Assembly (NCBI GenBank): GCA_005502445.1
Contig: SCPB01000009.1
Coordinates: 1-63,969, forward strand
From: Microbacteriaceae bacterium X2B
GTDB lineage: Bacteria; Actinomycetota; Actinomycetes; Actinomycetales; Microbacteriaceae
Reading direction: 5' to 3'
Length of the DNA: 63,969 nucleotides
Shown: piece by piece, positions 45,268-55,965 of the stretch
How positions within the stretch are numbered: the stretch's first letter is position 1
Layout of the letters: each line of letters starts with the position of its first letter
The notes under the pieces: model-generated
What the model was told of the DNA's origin: nothing
What the model saw: the letters and a program-made list of their open reading frames with translations, nothing else
Database searches by the model: none
Made by a program: the position numbers and the translations under genes

Positions 45268-46170
45268 ATGAGCGAGACCTCTTCGACGAGCATCCAGGGC
45301 ACGAGCCGCGTCAAGCGCGGCCTCGCCGAGATGCTCAAGGGCGGCGTCATCATGGACGTCATCGACGCCGAGCAGGCGCGCATCGCGGAGGACGCCGGCG
45401 CCGTCGCCGTCATGGCCCTCGAGCGTGTCCCCGCCGACATCCGCGCGCAGGGCGGCGTCGCGCGCATGAGCGACCCCGACCTCATCGACGGCATCATCGC
45501 CTCCGTGTCGATCCCGGTCATGGCGAAGGCCCGCATCGGCCACTTCGTCGAGGCGCAGGTGCTGCAGTCGCTCGGCGTCGACTACGTCGACGAGTCGGAG
45601 GTGCTGAGCCCCGCCGACTACGTCAACCACATCGACAAGTGGCCCTTCACGGTGCCGTTCGTGTGCGGGGCGACCAACCTCGGTGAGGCGCTGCGCCGCA
45701 TCAACGAGGGCGCGGCGATGATCCGCTCGAAGGGCGAGGCCGGCACGGGCGACGTCTCCGAGGCGACCAAGCACATCCGAACCATCCGGGCCGAGATCAA
45801 CCGACTGTCGTCGATGTCGAAGGACGAGCTCTACGTCGCCGCGAAAGAGCTGCAGGCGCCGTACGATCTCGTCGTCGAGATCGCCGAGACCGGGAAGCTG
45901 CCCGTCGTGCTGTTCACCGCCGGCGGCGTCGCGACGCCCGCCGACGCGGCCCTCATGATGCAGCTCGGCGCCGACGGCGTCTTCGTCGGCTCGGGAATCT
46001 TCAAGTCGGGCAACCCGGCCGCGCGCGCCGCGGCGATCGTCAAGGCGACGACCTTCTACGACGACCCCGCCGTCATCGCCGAGACCTCGCGCGGGCTCGG
46101 CGAGGCGATGGTCGGCATCAACGTCGCCGACCTGCCCGCCCCGCACCGCCTCGCCGAGCGTGGCTGGTAG
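45268..46170 (+). CDS. pdxS: Pyridoxal 5'-phosphate synthase subunit PdxS
   Basis: Lyase subunit of 300 aa that makes PLP from ribose 5-phosphate, glyceraldehyde 3-phosphate and ammonia delivered by PdxT. TIM-barrel motifs include [32 protein letters not shown] (catalytic Lys) and [16 protein letters not shown] (second Lys), with the phosphate-binding [13 protein letters not shown] and [15 protein letters not shown]-terminal tail AERGW. Overlaps pdxT by 11 nt. Confidence 0.97.
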   Translation: MSETSSTSIQGTSRVKRGLAEMLKGGVIMDVIDAEQARIAEDAGAVAVMALERVPADIRAQGGVARMSDPDLIDGIIASVSIPVMAKARIGHFVEAQVLQSLGVDYVDESEVLSPADYVNHIDKWPFTVPFVCGATNLGEALRRINEGAAMIRSKGEAGTGDVSEATKHIRTIRAEINRLSSMSKDELYVAAKELQAPYDLVVEIAETGKLPVVLFTAGGVATPADAALMMQLGADGVFVGSGIFKSGNPAARAAAIVKATTFYDDPAVIAETSRGLGEAMVGINVADLPAPHRLAERGW

Positions 46171-46774
46171 AGCACCGGTCGTCGGGGTACTCGCCCTCCA
46201 GGGGGATGTCCGCGAGCACCTGGCCGTGCTGCGCGCGCTGGGCGCCGACGCGCGCCCCGTGCGCCGGCCGGAGGAGATCGCGGCCGTCGACGGGCTCGTG
46301 ATCCCCGGCGGCGAGTCGAGCGTGATGGACAAGCTCGCGCGCGCCTTCGGCGTGCAGCAGGCGCTGCGCGACCGCATCGCGGCGGGCCTCCCTGTCTACG
46401 GAACGTGCGCGGGGCTCATCATGCTCGCCGACGATATCCGCGACGCGATAGCCGGCCAGCAGACCCTCGGCGGGCTCGATGTCGTCGTGCGGCGCAACGC
46501 CTTCGGCACCCAGCTCGACTCGTTCGAGACCGACATCGCGATGCCCGCTCTCGGCGAAGCGCCCGTGCACGCCGTGTTCATCCGCGCCCCCGTGGTCGAG
46601 TCGGCGGGGGAGTCGGTCGAGGTGCTCGGGCGGCTCGACGACGGGCGCATCGTCGCCGTCGAGCAGGGGCCGCTGCTCGCCACGAGCTTCCACCCCGAGG
46701 TCACGGGCGAGCACCGGTTCCACGAGCGGTTCCTGCAGAAGGTCGGCGCGTTCGCCGCGTCGCACGCGCGATAG
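46160..46774 (+). CDS. pdxT: Pyridoxal 5'-phosphate synthase glutaminase subunit PdxT
   Basis: Class I-type glutaminase of 204 aa supplying ammonia to Pdx[15 protein letters not shown] near the start, [12 protein letters not shown], the nucleophile elbow [11 protein letters not shown] (Cys about 83) and [13 protein letters not shown] (His/Glu of the triad). The GTG start lies within the pdxS 3' end. Translationally coupled to pdxS. Confidence 0.95.
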   Translation: MAGRAPVVGVLALQGDVREHLAVLRALGADARPVRRPEEIAAVDGLVIPGGESSVMDKLARAFGVQQALRDRIAAGLPVYGTCAGLIMLADDIRDAIAGQQTLGGLDVVVRRNAFGTQLDSFETDIAMPALGEAPVHAVFIRAPVVESAGESVEVLGRLDDGRIVAVEQGPLLATSFHPEVTGEHRFHERFLQKVGAFAASHAR

Positions 46775-46799
46775 CGCTCACCGCCGCCACCATGGGGGC

Positions 46800-47411
46800 A
46801 TGAGCCTGTACTCGGCGTACCCCGCGGCGCGGGCGCGGCAGATGGTCGCCGACGCGGTCGCGCTTGCGGCGGTCATCCTCATCGTCATCGCCGCCACGAC
46901 GGTCACCGCGACCATCCGCGCCTTCGCGAGGCTCGGTCGCGACCTCGAGTCGGCCGGGCAGTCGTTCGCCGACGGCCTCGCCGACGCCGGCGACCGGCTC
47001 GGAGCGGTGCCGCTCATCGGCGACGGCATCCGCGCACCGCTCGATGCCGCCGCCGGCGCCGGAACCGCGGTCGCCGACGCCGGTCGCGGCCAGCAGCAGC
47101 TCGTCGAGGCGATCGCGCTCGGAGCCGGGTGGGCGGTCGCCCTCGGGCCCCTTCTCATCCTGGCGCTCGTCTGGCTCCGGCCCCGGGTCCGCTTCGCGCG
47201 GCGCTCCACCCTCCTGCGACGGATGCTCGCCGCGGGCCTCTCCGCCGACACGCTCGCCGCGCGCGCGATCGCCACGCAGCCTCTGACCCGACTGGTCGCC
47301 GTGCACCCCGACCCGGCCGCGGCCTGGCGATCCGGAGACGCCGTCGTCGTGCGCTCGCTCGCGGCCCTCGAGCTGCGCCGCGCGGGGATACCGCTGAGTG
47401 CCCTGCCGTAG
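46800..47411 (+). CDS. Small membrane protein of unknown function
   Basis: Protein of 203 aa with two clear transmembrane segments, about 20-42 (VALAAVILIVIAATTVTATIRAF) and about 110-130 (GAGWAVALGPLLILALVWL), separated by an extracytoplasmic Ala/Gly/Asp-rich region. The C-terminal third is soluble and basic. No family recognised, though a gene of this type recurs between pdxT and yebC in related genomes as far as memory allows. The ATG has GGGGG 5 nt upstream. Confidence 0.65.
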   Translation: MSLYSAYPAARARQMVADAVALAAVILIVIAATTVTATIRAFARLGRDLESAGQSFADGLADAGDRLGAVPLIGDGIRAPLDAAAGAGTAVADAGRGQQQLVEAIALGAGWAVALGPLLILALVWLRPRVRFARRSTLLRRMLAAGLSADTLAARAIATQPLTRLVAVHPDPAAAWRSGDAVVVRSLAALELRRAGIPLSALP

Positions 47412-47414
47412 ACT
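47409..47414 (+). promoter_or_regulatory. -10 hexamer upstream of yebC, overlapping a stop codon
   Basis: TAGACT starts with the TAG stop of the preceding membrane-protein gene; the yebC ATG is 34 nt downstream with GAGGAG before it. Confidence 0.5.
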
Positions 47415-47447
47415 GGGGCGGTTGTCCCCTGAGGTTCGAGGAGCGAG

Positions 47448-48212
47448 ATGTCCGGGCATTCCAAGTGGGCGACGACCAAGCACAAGAAGGCCGTCATCGA
47501 CGCCCGTCGTGCGAAGTCGTTCGCGAAGCTCATCAAGAACATCGAGGTCGCCGCGAAGATCGGCGGCGCCGACCTCAGCGGCAACCCCACGCTCGTCGAC
47601 GCGGTGCAGAAGGCCAAGAAGACCTCGGTGCCCAATGACAACATCGATCGCGCGATCAAGCGCGGAGCCGGTCTGACGGGTGATTCGGTCGATTACCAGA
47701 CCATCATCTACGAGGGCTACGGCGCGGGCGGCGTCGCCCTGCTCATCGAGTGCCTCACCGATAACCGCAACCGCGCTGCCGCCGAGGTGCGCACGGGCAT
47801 GAACCGCAATGGCGGCACGATGGCCGACCCCGGCAGCGTGGCGTACAACTTCCACCGCAAGGGCGTCATCGCGATCACGAAGACCGAGGGGCTCACGGAG
47901 GACGACATCCTGATGGCGGTGCTCGACGCGGGCGCCGAGGAGGTCGTCGACCAGGGCGGCGGCTTCGAGGTCGTCACCGATCCCTCACAGCTGCTCGCCG
48001 CTCGCGCCGCCCTGCAGGAGGCCGGCATCGAGTACGACTCGGCGGAGGCCGAGTTCGTCGCCGGCGTGCAGATCGAGGCGGACGGCGACGTCGCGCGGAA
48101 GGTGTTCCGACTCGTCGACGCGCTCGACGAGCTCGACGACGTGCAGAACGTCTACACCAACATCTCGCTCTCGGCCGACGTGCGCGCCGAGCTCGACGCC
48201 GACGACGAGTAG
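47448..48212 (+). CDS. yebC: YebC/PmpR family protein
   Basis: Protein of 254 aa, the TACO1/YebC family. The start [21 protein letters not shown] is diagnostic. [28 protein letters not shown] and [28 protein letters not shown] follow, with the ferredoxin-like domains behind. Family members are known as transcriptional regulators and, more recently, as translation factors relieving ribosome stalling. Just upstream of ruvCAB, the standard place. Confidence 0.95.
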   Translation: MSGHSKWATTKHKKAVIDARRAKSFAKLIKNIEVAAKIGGADLSGNPTLVDAVQKAKKTSVPNDNIDRAIKRGAGLTGDSVDYQTIIYEGYGAGGVALLIECLTDNRNRAAAEVRTGMNRNGGTMADPGSVAYNFHRKGVIAITKTEGLTEDDILMAVLDAGAEEVVDQGGGFEVVTDPSQLLAARAALQEAGIEYDSAEAEFVAGVQIEADGDVARKVFRLVDALDELDDVQNVYTNISLSADVRAELDADDE

Positions 48213-48222
48213 CGGCCCGCCG

Positions 48223-48801
48223 ATGGTGCGGGTGCTCGGCGTCGACCCGGGTCTGACGCGCTGCGGTGTCGGGGTCGTCGACGTCGAGGCCACGCGCCGC
48301 ACCACCCTCGTGCACGTCTCGGTGATCCGCACCGACCCCGCTTCGCCCCTCGAGCAACGGGTGCTCGCGATCGCCGAGGGGGTGGGCTTGCTCATCGACG
48401 AGCACCGGCCAGATGTCGTCGCGCTCGAGCGCGTCTTCGCGCAGCACAACGTGCGCACCGTCATGGGCACCGCCCAGGCGAGCGGCGTCGTCTTGCAGGC
48501 AGCCGCCGCGCGTGGGCTCGCCGTCGCCCTGCACACGCCGAGCGAGGTGAAGGCGGCCGTGACCGGGCACGGCGGCGCCGACAAGAGGCAGGTCACGGCG
48601 ATGGTGCAGCGCATCCTGCGATTGGATGCCCCGCCGACGCCCGCGGACGCCGCCGACGCGCTCGCCCTCGCCATCTGCCACGCCTGGCGGCGCGACGGGG
48701 TCTCGACGCCCGTCGCCGCCGGGGGAACGCCGCTCACGCCCGCGCAGCGCGCGTGGCGCGCGGCCGAGAAGTCGGCGGGCGCCCCTAGGCTCGACGGGTG
48801 A
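48223..48801 (+). CDS. ruvC: Holliday junction endodeoxyribonuclease RuvC
   Basis: Resolvase of 192 aa cutting Holliday junctions. Acidic residues are in [12 protein letters not shown] (first Asp), VVALERVF (Glu) and the C-terminal [16 protein letters not shown] (two Asp), with [21 protein letters not shown] in the DNA-binding region. ATG 48223, 10 nt after yebC. Overlaps ruvA by 4 nt. Confidence 0.95.
   Translation: MVRVLGVDPGLTRCGVGVVDVEATRRTTLVHVSVIRTDPASPLEQRVLAIAEGVGLLIDEHRPDVVALERVFAQHNVRTVMGTAQASGVVLQAAAARGLAVALHTPSEVKAAVTGHGGADKRQVTAMVQRILRLDAPPTPADAADALALAICHAWRRDGVSTPVAAGGTPLTPAQRAWRAAEKSAGAPRLDG
48786..48791 (+). promoter_or_regulatory. Internal -10 for ruvA inside the ruvC 3' end
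   Basis: TAGGCT, spacer CGACGG, then the ruvA GTG at 48798: a possible leaderless internal promoter besides operon read-through. Confidence 0.45.
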
Positions 48802-49436
48802 TCGCCTCCCTGCGCGGAACCGTCGTCGCCCTCGGCCCCGGCCGGGTCGTACTCGACGTCAACGGCGTCGGCTACGCGGTGACCGTGACCGAGAGGCACG
48901 CGCGCGAGCTGCGGCTCGACGACCGCGCCCTGCTGCACACCGCGATGATCGTGCGCGAGGACGACATCAGCCTCTTCGGCTTCGTCGACGAGGTCGAGTT
49001 GCAGCTCTTCGACCTGCTGCGCACCGTCTCGGGCGTCGGCCCGAAGTCGGCGCTCGGCGTGCTCGGTCAGCTGGAGCCCGCAGCGATCGCTCACGCGATC
49101 CACGACGACGACGACGCCCCCTTCCGCCGCGTCAGCGGCATCGGCCCGAAGACCGCCAAACTGATCGTGGTCTCCCTCGCCGGCAAGCTCGCCGCGCCCG
49201 CCGCCACCGCTCGGAGCGCGGTCGCGCCATCCGGTGACGCCGCCACCGCACTCGCCCTGATCGAGGCGCTCACGGGGCTCGGCTGGCCCGAGCGCTCGGC
49301 GGTCGAGGCGGCGGAGGCCGTCATCGCGGCCGAAGCCGACGGCGAGCGCAGCCCGATGCCCGTGCTGCTGCGCCGCGCGCTCGCGCAGCTGGGCCCCCGA
49401 GCGGCGCGCCCCGACGACCGCGGCGGCCGCGCGTGA
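48798..49436 (+). CDS. ruvA: Holliday junction branch-migration protein RuvA
   Basis: Tetrameric junction-binding protein of 212 aa that loads RuvB. N-terminal OB fold ([28 protein letters not shown]), two HhH motifs ([36 protein letters not shown]), and a C-terminal RuvB-binding domain ([23 protein letters not shown]). GTG overlaps the ruvC stop (GTGA); overlaps ruvB by 4 nt. Confidence 0.95.
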   Translation: MIASLRGTVVALGPGRVVLDVNGVGYAVTVTERHARELRLDDRALLHTAMIVREDDISLFGFVDEVELQLFDLLRTVSGVGPKSALGVLGQLEPAAIAHAIHDDDDAPFRRVSGIGPKTAKLIVVSLAGKLAAPAATARSAVAPSGDAATALALIEALTGLGWPERSAVEAAEAVIAAEADGERSPMPVLLRRALAQLGPRAARPDDRGGRA

Positions 49437-50449
49437 CCGACGACCTGCTGCGGCCGACGCCCGAGAGCGAGACCGAGCTCGCCTTCGAGGGGGCCCTGCG
49501 CCCGCAGAGCCTCGCCGAGTTCGTCGGGCAGCAGAAGGTGCGCCGGCAGCTGCAGCTGCTGCTCGAGGCCGCGACCCTGCAGAACCGCGCGCCCGACCAC
49601 ATCCTGCTGGCCGGTCCGCCGGGTCTCGGCAAGACGACGCTCGCGATGATCGTCGCGCACGAGGGCGACCGCCCCCTGCGCATGACGAGCGGACCGGCGA
49701 TCCAGCACGCCGGCGATCTCGCCGCCGTGCTGTCGTCGCTCGTGCCCGGTGAGGTGCTGTTCATCGACGAGATCCACCGCATGACTCGCTCGGCGGAGGA
49801 GATGCTGTACCTCGCGATGGAGGACTACCGCGTCGACATCATGGTCGGCAAGGGGGCGGGCGCAACGAGCATTCCGCTCGAGCTCGCGCCGTTCACGCTC
49901 GTCGGCGCGACGACGCGGTCGGGGCTGCTGCCCAACCCCCTGCGCGACCGCTTCGGCTTCACCGCTCACCTGGAGTTCTACGAGCCCGACGAGCTGCACC
50001 GCGTGCTCGACCGTGCCGCCGCGCTGCTGAGACTCGACGCCGATCAGGATGCCCTCCGCGAGATCTCCGGACGCAGCCGGGGCACGCCTCGCATCGCCAA
50101 CCGCCTCCTGCGGCGCGTCCGCGACTACTCGCTCGTGCACGGGGGCAGAGCGGACACGGCCGCCGTGCGCGCCGCGCTCGAGCTGTACGACGTCGACGAG
50201 CAGGGGCTCGACCGGCTCGACCGCGCCGTGCTCCACGCCATCATCGACCGTTTCGACGGCGGGCCGGTGGGTCTGTCGACCCTCGCGGTGTCGGTGGGGG
50301 AGGAGGCGGAGACGATCGAGGCGGTCGTCGAGCCCTTCCTCGTGCGCACCGGGCTGCTCGCGCGCACCCCGCGCGGCCGTGTCGCGACCGCGCAGGCCTG
50401 GCGCCACCTCGGGCGCGAGCCGCGGGGCGCCTCGGCTGATGACCTATAG
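49433..50449 (+). CDS. ruvB: Holliday junction branch-migration ATPase RuvB
   Basis: AAA+ motor of 338 aa. Walker [14 protein letters not shown] (about residue 62), Walker [11 protein letters not shown], sensor 1 [20 protein letters not shown], the arginine-finger region, and a winged-helix C terminus ([15 protein letters not shown]). The GTG overlaps the ruvA stop. The 3' end contains the yajC promoter. Confidence 0.96.
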   Translation: MTDDLLRPTPESETELAFEGALRPQSLAEFVGQQKVRRQLQLLLEAATLQNRAPDHILLAGPPGLGKTTLAMIVAHEGDRPLRMTSGPAIQHAGDLAAVLSSLVPGEVLFIDEIHRMTRSAEEMLYLAMEDYRVDIMVGKGAGATSIPLELAPFTLVGATTRSGLLPNPLRDRFGFTAHLEFYEPDELHRVLDRAAALLRLDADQDALREISGRSRGTPRIANRLLRRVRDYSLVHGGRADTAAVRAALELYDVDEQGLDRLDRAVLHAIIDRFDGGPVGLSTLAVSVGEEAETIEAVVEPFLVRTGLLARTPRGRVATAQAWRHLGREPRGASADDL

Positions 50450-50450
50450 T
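50445..50450 (+). promoter_or_regulatory. -10 hexamer of the yajC-secD-secF operon, overlapping the ruvB stop
   Basis: TATAGT contains the TAG stop of ruvB; it is one of the best -10 matches in the window. Leader to yajC is about 80 nt. Confidence 0.55.
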
Positions 50451-50536
50451 TGTGCGAGGCTGCGCCGGAGCATCCGCTCGACGATGCCCGCCGATTCCGG
50501 ACGCGCCGCAAACATCCCCGAAAGGCTCACCACCCC

Positions 50537-50863
50537 ATGGATCCGTTGACGATCGTCATGCTGGCCATTCTGGCCATGCTCATCTTCTTCATGTGGCGCA
50601 ACTCGAAGAAGCGCAAGGAGGAGCAGGCGAAGCTCCAGGAGCAGATGGTGCCGGGCGCGGAGGTCATGACGAACTTCGGCCTCTTCGGCACTCTCGTCTC
50701 GATCGACGACGAGAACAACATCGCCGTGCTCGAGACGAGCCCCGGCAGCCAGGTGCGGGTGCACCGTCAGACCCTCGCCCGCGTCGTCGACGAGACCGCG
50801 GCCGACGAGGCGGACGCATCGGAGTCCGACTCCGCCGCCGAGCCCGCGAAGTCGGACGACTGA
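50537..50863 (+). CDS. yajC: Preprotein translocase subunit YajC
   Basis: Single-span membrane protein of 108 aa. The N-terminal helix MDPLTIVMLAILAMLIFFMW is followed by a basic stop-transfer (RNSKKRKEEQ) and the family block VPGAEVMTNFGLFGTLVSIDDE. Acidic tail. It associates with SecDF. ATG 50537 with AAAGG upstream; an earlier in-frame start is unlike the family. Confidence 0.92.
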   Translation: MDPLTIVMLAILAMLIFFMWRNSKKRKEEQAKLQEQMVPGAEVMTNFGLFGTLVSIDDENNIAVLETSPGSQVRVHRQTLARVVDETAADEADASESDSAAEPAKSDD

Positions 50864-50940
50864 CCGCTCCTCCCCGCGCCGCGCGCCGCTGCTCCCCATG
50901 GGGGTCGTTCGCGCGCGGCCAGCAGAAATGAGAATCTGAG

Positions 50941-52671
50941 GTGGCACGAAGCACCCCCGAGCGCAGGGCACTGCGCTCCCTGGTCTGGCTGCTCGTCATC
51001 ATCGTCGCCCTCATCGGCGGAAACGCTGCGAGCGTGCTGTGGAACGAGGGGGCCTGGACCCCGAAGCTCGCCCTCGACCTCGAGGGCGGCACGCAGCTGA
51101 CACTCACGCCCCAGCTCGCCTCGGGGCAGGGCGTCTCGCAGGAGCAGCTCGACCAGGCCGTCGAGATCATCCGCCAGCGCGTCGACGCGGCGGGGGTGAG
51201 CGAATCCGAGATCAACACGCAGGGCGGCGAGAACATCGTCGTCTCGATCCCCGGCACACCCGACGAGTCCACGCTGCAGCGCATCCGATCCTCGGCGAAG
51301 CTCGAGTTCCGGGCCGTGCTCGCGGCCGACCTCGCCTCGTCGAGCACGATCGGCGAGGACGGCGCGGAGGGCGCGGATCCGAGCGCGAGCCCGAGCGCCG
51401 CCGAGCCCACGTCCGAGCCGAGCGCCGCCCCGAGCCCCTCGGCGGCGCCGACGGACGCGAGCGACCCGAACTGGATCACCCCCGAGTTGCAGACTCGGTT
51501 CGACGAGTTCGACTGCGCGAGCCTCGACGCGGCCGGCGCGAACGTCGCCCCCGAGGAGGAGCCTCTCGTGACCTGCGAGGTCGACTCTTCGCTCAAATAC
51601 ATCCTCGGGCCCGTCGAGGTGACCGGGGCCCGCATCACCAATGCGACATCGGGGCTCATCCAGGGGTCGACCGGTGTGAGCACCAACGAGTGGGGCGTCT
51701 TCCTCGAGTTCGACGGCGAGGGAACGGCGGCGTTCCGCGAGGTCACCGAACGCCTTGTCGCGCTGCAGGGCGTGCGCAACCAGTTCGCGATCGTGCTCGA
51801 TGGCCGGGTCATCGCCGCTCCACGGACGATCAGCGCGATCACGAACGGTCAGCCGCAGATCTCGGGAAGCTACACGCAGGAGAGCGCGAAGACCCTCGCG
51901 GACCAGCTGAAGTTCGGAGCGCTGCCGATCGGCTTCGAGCTGCAGTCGCAGGATCAGATCAGCGCGACGCTCGGCGTCTCCCAGCTGCAGAGCGGCATCA
52001 TCGCCGGTCTGGTCGGGCTCGTACTCGTCGTGCTGTACTCGCTGCTGCAGTATCGTGCGCTCGGAGGTGTCACCGTCGCCTCGCTCATCATCGCGGGCGT
52101 CGTGACGTACTTGCTCATCACCTATCTGTCGAACCAGCAGGGGTTCCGGCTCTCGCTCGCGGGCGTCGCCGGTCTGATCATCGCCGTCGGCGTCATCGCC
52201 GACTCGTTCATCGTCTACTTCGAACGCATCCGCGATGAGCTGCGCGACGGCCGCAGCGTCGACGGAGCCGTCGAGGCGGGGTGGAAGCGGGCCTTCCGCA
52301 CGATCCTGATCTCCGACGTCATCAACGTCCTGGGCGCTGTCGTGCTGTTCGTGCTCGCCGTGGGCAACGTGCGCGGGTTCGCGTTCACCCTCGGCCTCAC
52401 GACGGTCGTCGACCTCGTCGTCGTCGCCCTGTTCACCCACCCGATGATGCAGCTGCTCGGTCGCACGGGGTTCTTCGCCGGCGGGCACCCGCTCAGCGGG
52501 CTCGACCCGAAGGCGCTCGGGGCTGTCTACCGCGGGCGGGCGCAGTTCCGACCCGCCGCCGAGCTCAGCGCCGCGAAGCGGGCGTCATCCGGCCGGGAAG
52601 CTCAGCGGCGGCAGACGATCGCCGAGCGCCGAGCCGCCCAGCAGAACGGTGAGGGGAAGGACGCCCGATGA
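50941..52671 (+). CDS. secD: Protein translocase subunit SecD
   Basis: Proton-driven translocation accessory subunit of 576 aa. TM1 (about 14-35) and LDLEGGTQLTLTP (D1 motif), a periplasmic domain with EIIRQRVDAAGVSESEI, then five further TM helices including AGVAGLIIAVGVIADSFIVYFERIRDEL. The periplasmic domain carries an Ala/Ser/Pro/Glu low-complexity insert (about 140-178) common in actinobacteria. GTG start with GAGG; overlaps secF by 4 nt. Confidence 0.95.
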   Translation: MARSTPERRALRSLVWLLVIIVALIGGNAASVLWNEGAWTPKLALDLEGGTQLTLTPQLASGQGVSQEQLDQAVEIIRQRVDAAGVSESEINTQGGENIVVSIPGTPDESTLQRIRSSAKLEFRAVLAADLASSSTIGEDGAEGADPSASPSAAEPTSEPSAAPSPSAAPTDASDPNWITPELQTRFDEFDCASLDAAGANVAPEEEPLVTCEVDSSLKYILGPVEVTGARITNATSGLIQGSTGVSTNEWGVFLEFDGEGTAAFREVTERLVALQGVRNQFAIVLDGRVIAAPRTISAITNGQPQISGSYTQESAKTLADQLKFGALPIGFELQSQDQISATLGVSQLQSGIIAGLVGLVLVVLYSLLQYRALGGVTVASLIIAGVVTYLLITYLSNQQGFRLSLAGVAGLIIAVGVIADSFIVYFERIRDELRDGRSVDGAVEAGWKRAFRTILISDVINVLGAVVLFVLAVGNVRGFAFTLGLTTVVDLVVVALFTHPMMQLLGRTGFFAGGHPLSGLDPKALGAVYRGRAQFRPAAELSAAKRASSGREAQRRQTIAERRAAQQNGEGKDAR

Positions 52672-53678
52672 GCAGGTTCACGTCGTTCGGCAACGATCTC
52701 TACACGGGCGCGCGCTCCTTCGACTTCGTCGGCAAGCGCCGGATCTGGTACTCCGTCGCCGCCGTGCTCGTCATCATCGCCGTGGGACTCACCGCCCTGC
52801 GCGGAGGATTCGTGTTCGGCATCGAGTTCCGGGGCGGCTCCGAGTTCCGCGTCTCGCAGGTCGCGGAGGCCTCGGCCGACACTGCGGCCACGACCGACAC
52901 CGCGACCGCCGCCGTGGGCGAGGTCGTCGCCGGATCCAACCCCCGCGTCTCCGTCGTCGGCGGCGACTCGGTGCGCGTGCAGACCGAGCAGCTCACACCG
53001 GAGGAGACCGCCGAGGTCTCCGCGTCGCTCGCCGAGGCCTTCGCGGTCGACGGCGACCAGATCAGCACGAGTTTCATCGGGGCGACCTGGGGCGGCGACA
53101 TCACGCGGCAGGCGATCATCGCGCTCATGGTGTTCCTGCTGCTCGCGAGCCTCGTCATGGCACTGTACTTCCGCACCTGGAAGATGGCGCTCGCGGCCAT
53201 GGTCGCCCTCGTGCACGACCTCGTCATCACGGCCGGCGTGTACGGCGTTCTCGGGTTCGAGATCACGCCCGCCGCCGTCATCGGGTTCCTGACCATCCTC
53301 GGATACTCGCTCTACGACACGGTCGTCGTGTTCGACAAGGTTCGCGAGAACACCGGGGAGGACGGCGTGGAGTCGCGGCGCAGCTTCGCCGGTTCGGTCA
53401 ACCTCGCCGTCAACCAGACCCTCGTGCGCTCGATCAACACCTCGATCGTCGCGATCCTGCCGGTCGCCTCGATCCTGATCATCGGTGCGGCGCTCCTCGG
53501 GGCCGGTACGCTGTTCGACATCGCCCTCGCCCTCTTCGTCGGCACGATCGTCGGAACCTACTCGTCGATCTTCCTCGCCGCCCCGCTCTACGTGCACCTT
53601 CGCGAGAACGAGCCGGAGGTGCAGAAGCAGGGCGGCCGGGCGAAGCGGTCGGCGCCGGAGTCGGGCGCGGTCCGCTGA
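52668..53678 (+). CDS. secF: Protein translocase subunit SecF
   Basis: Partner of SecD, 336 aa. TM1 (about 24-44), [13 protein letters not shown], a periplasmic region, then five TM helices with [37 protein letters not shown] and [18 protein letters not shown], all SecF signatures. ATG overlaps the secD stop (ATGA). Confidence 0.95.
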   Translation: MSRFTSFGNDLYTGARSFDFVGKRRIWYSVAAVLVIIAVGLTALRGGFVFGIEFRGGSEFRVSQVAEASADTAATTDTATAAVGEVVAGSNPRVSVVGGDSVRVQTEQLTPEETAEVSASLAEAFAVDGDQISTSFIGATWGGDITRQAIIALMVFLLLASLVMALYFRTWKMALAAMVALVHDLVITAGVYGVLGFEITPAAVIGFLTILGYSLYDTVVVFDKVRENTGEDGVESRRSFAGSVNLAVNQTLVRSINTSIVAILPVASILIIGAALLGAGTLFDIALALFVGTIVGTYSSIFLAAPLYVHLRENEPEVQKQGGRAKRSAPESGAVR

Positions 53679-53690
53679 ACGAGCCCCGCG

Positions 53691-53696
53691 TAGAAT
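53691..53696 (+). promoter_or_regulatory. -10 hexamer of relA
   Basis: TAGAAT, 19 nt before the ATG, leaving a leader of about 13 nt that consists mainly of the GGGAGG ribosome binding site. Confidence 0.5.
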
Positions 53697-53715
53697 CGCG
53701 ACCGGGAGGCCCGCG

Positions 53716-55965
53716 ATGACGGACACGACGCAGAACACCGCGACGCTCCGCGCGCTCCTGCCCCGCCTGTTCTCCCGCGCGCAGCCGGCCGGCGGCTTCG
53801 AGGGCCTCGTCAAGACCGTTCGCGCGCAGCACCCCCGGGCCGACATCGCTCTCCTGGAGCGCGCGTACCAGGTCGCCGAGCAGGCGCACCGCGGCCAGAC
53901 CCGCAAAAGCGGCGAGCCGTACATCACCCACCCCGTCGCGGTGACGCAGATCCTCGCCGAGCTCGGCATCGGCGTGAAGACGCTCGCCGCCTCGCTTCTT
54001 CACGACACGGTCGAAGACACCCCCTACACGCTCGACCAGCTGCGCGCGGATTTCGGCGACGAGATCGCGATGCTCGTCGACGGCGTCACCAAGCTCGACA
54101 AGGTCAAGTACGGCGACAGTGCGCAGGCCGAGACGGTCCGCAAGATGATCGTCGCGATGTCCAAAGACATCCGCGTGCTCCTCATCAAACTCGCCGATCG
54201 ACTGCACAACGCGCGCACCTGGGGCTTCGTCGAGAGCGCGTCCGCGACGCGAAAGGCCCAGGAGACCCTCGAGATCTACGCACCCCTCGCGCACCGCCTC
54301 GGGATATCCACCATCAAGTGGGAGCTCGAGGACCTCTCGTTCGCGGTGCTGCACCCGAAGATCTACGTCGAGATCGAGAGCCTGGTGAAGAACCGCACGC
54401 CCGAGCGCGAGGCCTTCGTGCAGCAGGTCATCGACGCGGTCACGAGCGATCTGCGGCAGTCGAAGATCAAGGCCCAGATCATCGGCCGGCCGAAGCAGTA
54501 CTACTCGATCTACCAGAAGATGGTCAATCGCGGCCGCGACTTCGACGAGATCTACGACCTCACGGGGATCCGCATCCTCGTCAACACGATCCGCGACTGC
54601 TACGCCGTGCTGGGCGCCGTGCACGCCCGGTGGAACCCGATGCCCGGCCGCTTCAAGGACTACATCGCGACCCCGAAGTTCAACCTGTACCAGTCGCTGC
54701 ACACGACGGTGTTCGGCCCCGGCGGCCGGCCGGTGGAGATCCAGATCCGCACGCAGGAGATGCATCAACGCGCGGAGTTCGGTGTCGCCGCGCACTGGAA
54801 GTACAAGGAACGCATGAACTCCGGTCGCGGCGATGTCGACCAGGGGCGCTCCGACACCGACATGGCCTGGCTCGCGCACATCTCCGACTGGCAGGCCGAG
54901 ACGAGCGACCCGGGCGAGTTCCTCGACAACCTGCGCTATGAGATCGGCGCGAAGGAGGTCTATGTATTCACGCCGCAGGGCAAGGTCATCGGCCTGCCCG
55001 CCGGCGCGACGCCCGTCGACTTCGCCTACGCCGTGCACACCGAGATCGGGCATCGCACGATGGGGGCGAAGGTCAACGGCCGCCTCGTGCCGCTCGAGAG
55101 CGTGCTGAGCTCGGGCGACACGGTCGAAGTCTTCACCTCAAAGAACCCCGACGCCGGGCCGAGCCAGGACTGGCTCAACTTCGTCACGAGCACTCGCGCG
55201 CGCTCGAAGATCCGGCAGTGGTTCACCAAGGAGCGCCGCGACGAGGCGATCGAGCAGGGGCGCGACGCCATCGCACGCGCGATGCGCAAGCAGAACCTGC
55301 CTCTGCAGCGGCTCATGTCGCAGGACGCGGTGGCCGAGGTGGCGTCGCAACTGCGGTACGAGGCGGTCGATTCGCTCTACGCCGCGGTCGGCGAGGGCCA
55401 CGTCTCGACGCAGTCGGTGATCGAGAAGATCGTCGCCGCGCTGCATGTCGACGCCGAGAGCGACGATGAGCCCTTCGTCGTTCCCACCCGCGGCCGGACT
55501 CCTGTGCGCACGAGCGACTCGGGAGTGCTCGTGCGGGGCGCCCCCGACATCCTCGTCAAGCTCGCCAAGTGCTGCACGCCCGTGCCCGGGGACGAGATCG
55601 TGGGTTTCGTGACCCGCGGTACCGGAGTGAGCGTCCACCGTGCCGACTGCACCAACGTGCAGTCGCTGCTCACCGAGCCCGATCGCATGATCGAGGTCGA
55701 GTGGGCCCCGACCTCGAAGAGCCTCTTCCTCGTGCAGATCCAGGTCGAGGCCCTCGATCGCAGCGGCTTGCTGAGCGACGTCACGCGCGTGCTCTCGGAG
55801 CACCACGTCAACATCCTCTCGGCGAGCGTCAACACCTCGCGCGACCGCCTCGCGTTGAGTAGGTTCGTCTTCGAGATGGGCGACGTGACGCACCTCGATC
55901 GCGTTCTCAACGCCGTTCGCCGCATCGACGCCGTCTACGACGTGTACCGCGTCAGCAACGGCTGA
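53716..55965 (+). CDS. relA: Bifunctional (p)ppGpp synthetase/hydrolase (Rel/RelA-SpoT)
   Basis: Stringent-response enzyme of 749 aa. HD hydrolase domain ([36 protein letters not shown]; His-Asp motifs intact), synthetase domain ([25 protein letters not shown]), TGS ([28 protein letters not shown]), and a C-terminal zinc-finger/ACT region ([30 protein letters not shown]). Both activities should be present. ATG 53716 with GGGAGG. Its 3' end overlaps a convergent gene by 31 bp. Confidence 0.96.
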   Translation: MTDTTQNTATLRALLPRLFSRAQPAGGFEGLVKTVRAQHPRADIALLERAYQVAEQAHRGQTRKSGEPYITHPVAVTQILAELGIGVKTLAASLLHDTVEDTPYTLDQLRADFGDEIAMLVDGVTKLDKVKYGDSAQAETVRKMIVAMSKDIRVLLIKLADRLHNARTWGFVESASATRKAQETLEIYAPLAHRLGISTIKWELEDLSFAVLHPKIYVEIESLVKNRTPEREAFVQQVIDAVTSDLRQSKIKAQIIGRPKQYYSIYQKMVNRGRDFDEIYDLTGIRILVNTIRDCYAVLGAVHARWNPMPGRFKDYIATPKFNLYQSLHTTVFGPGGRPVEIQIRTQEMHQRAEFGVAAHWKYKERMNSGRGDVDQGRSDTDMAWLAHISDWQAETSDPGEFLDNLRYEIGAKEVYVFTPQGKVIGLPAGATPVDFAYAVHTEIGHRTMGAKVNGRLVPLESVLSSGDTVEVFTSKNPDAGPSQDWLNFVTSTRARSKIRQWFTKERRDEAIEQGRDAIARAMRKQNLPLQRLMSQDAVAEVASQLRYEAVDSLYAAVGEGHVSTQSVIEKIVAALHVDAESDDEPFVVPTRGRTPVRTSDSGVLVRGAPDILVKLAKCCTPVPGDEIVGFVTRGTGVSVHRADCTNVQSLLTEPDRMIEVEWAPTSKSLFLVQIQVEALDRSGLLSDVTRVLSEHHVNILSASVNTSRDRLALSRFVFEMGDVTHLDRVLNAVRRIDAVYDVYRVSNG

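Noticed and set aside
42477-45536. A 1019-codon minus-strand open frame opposite thrS and the HIT gene
   Set aside because: Antisense shadow of thrS with no recognisable motifs.
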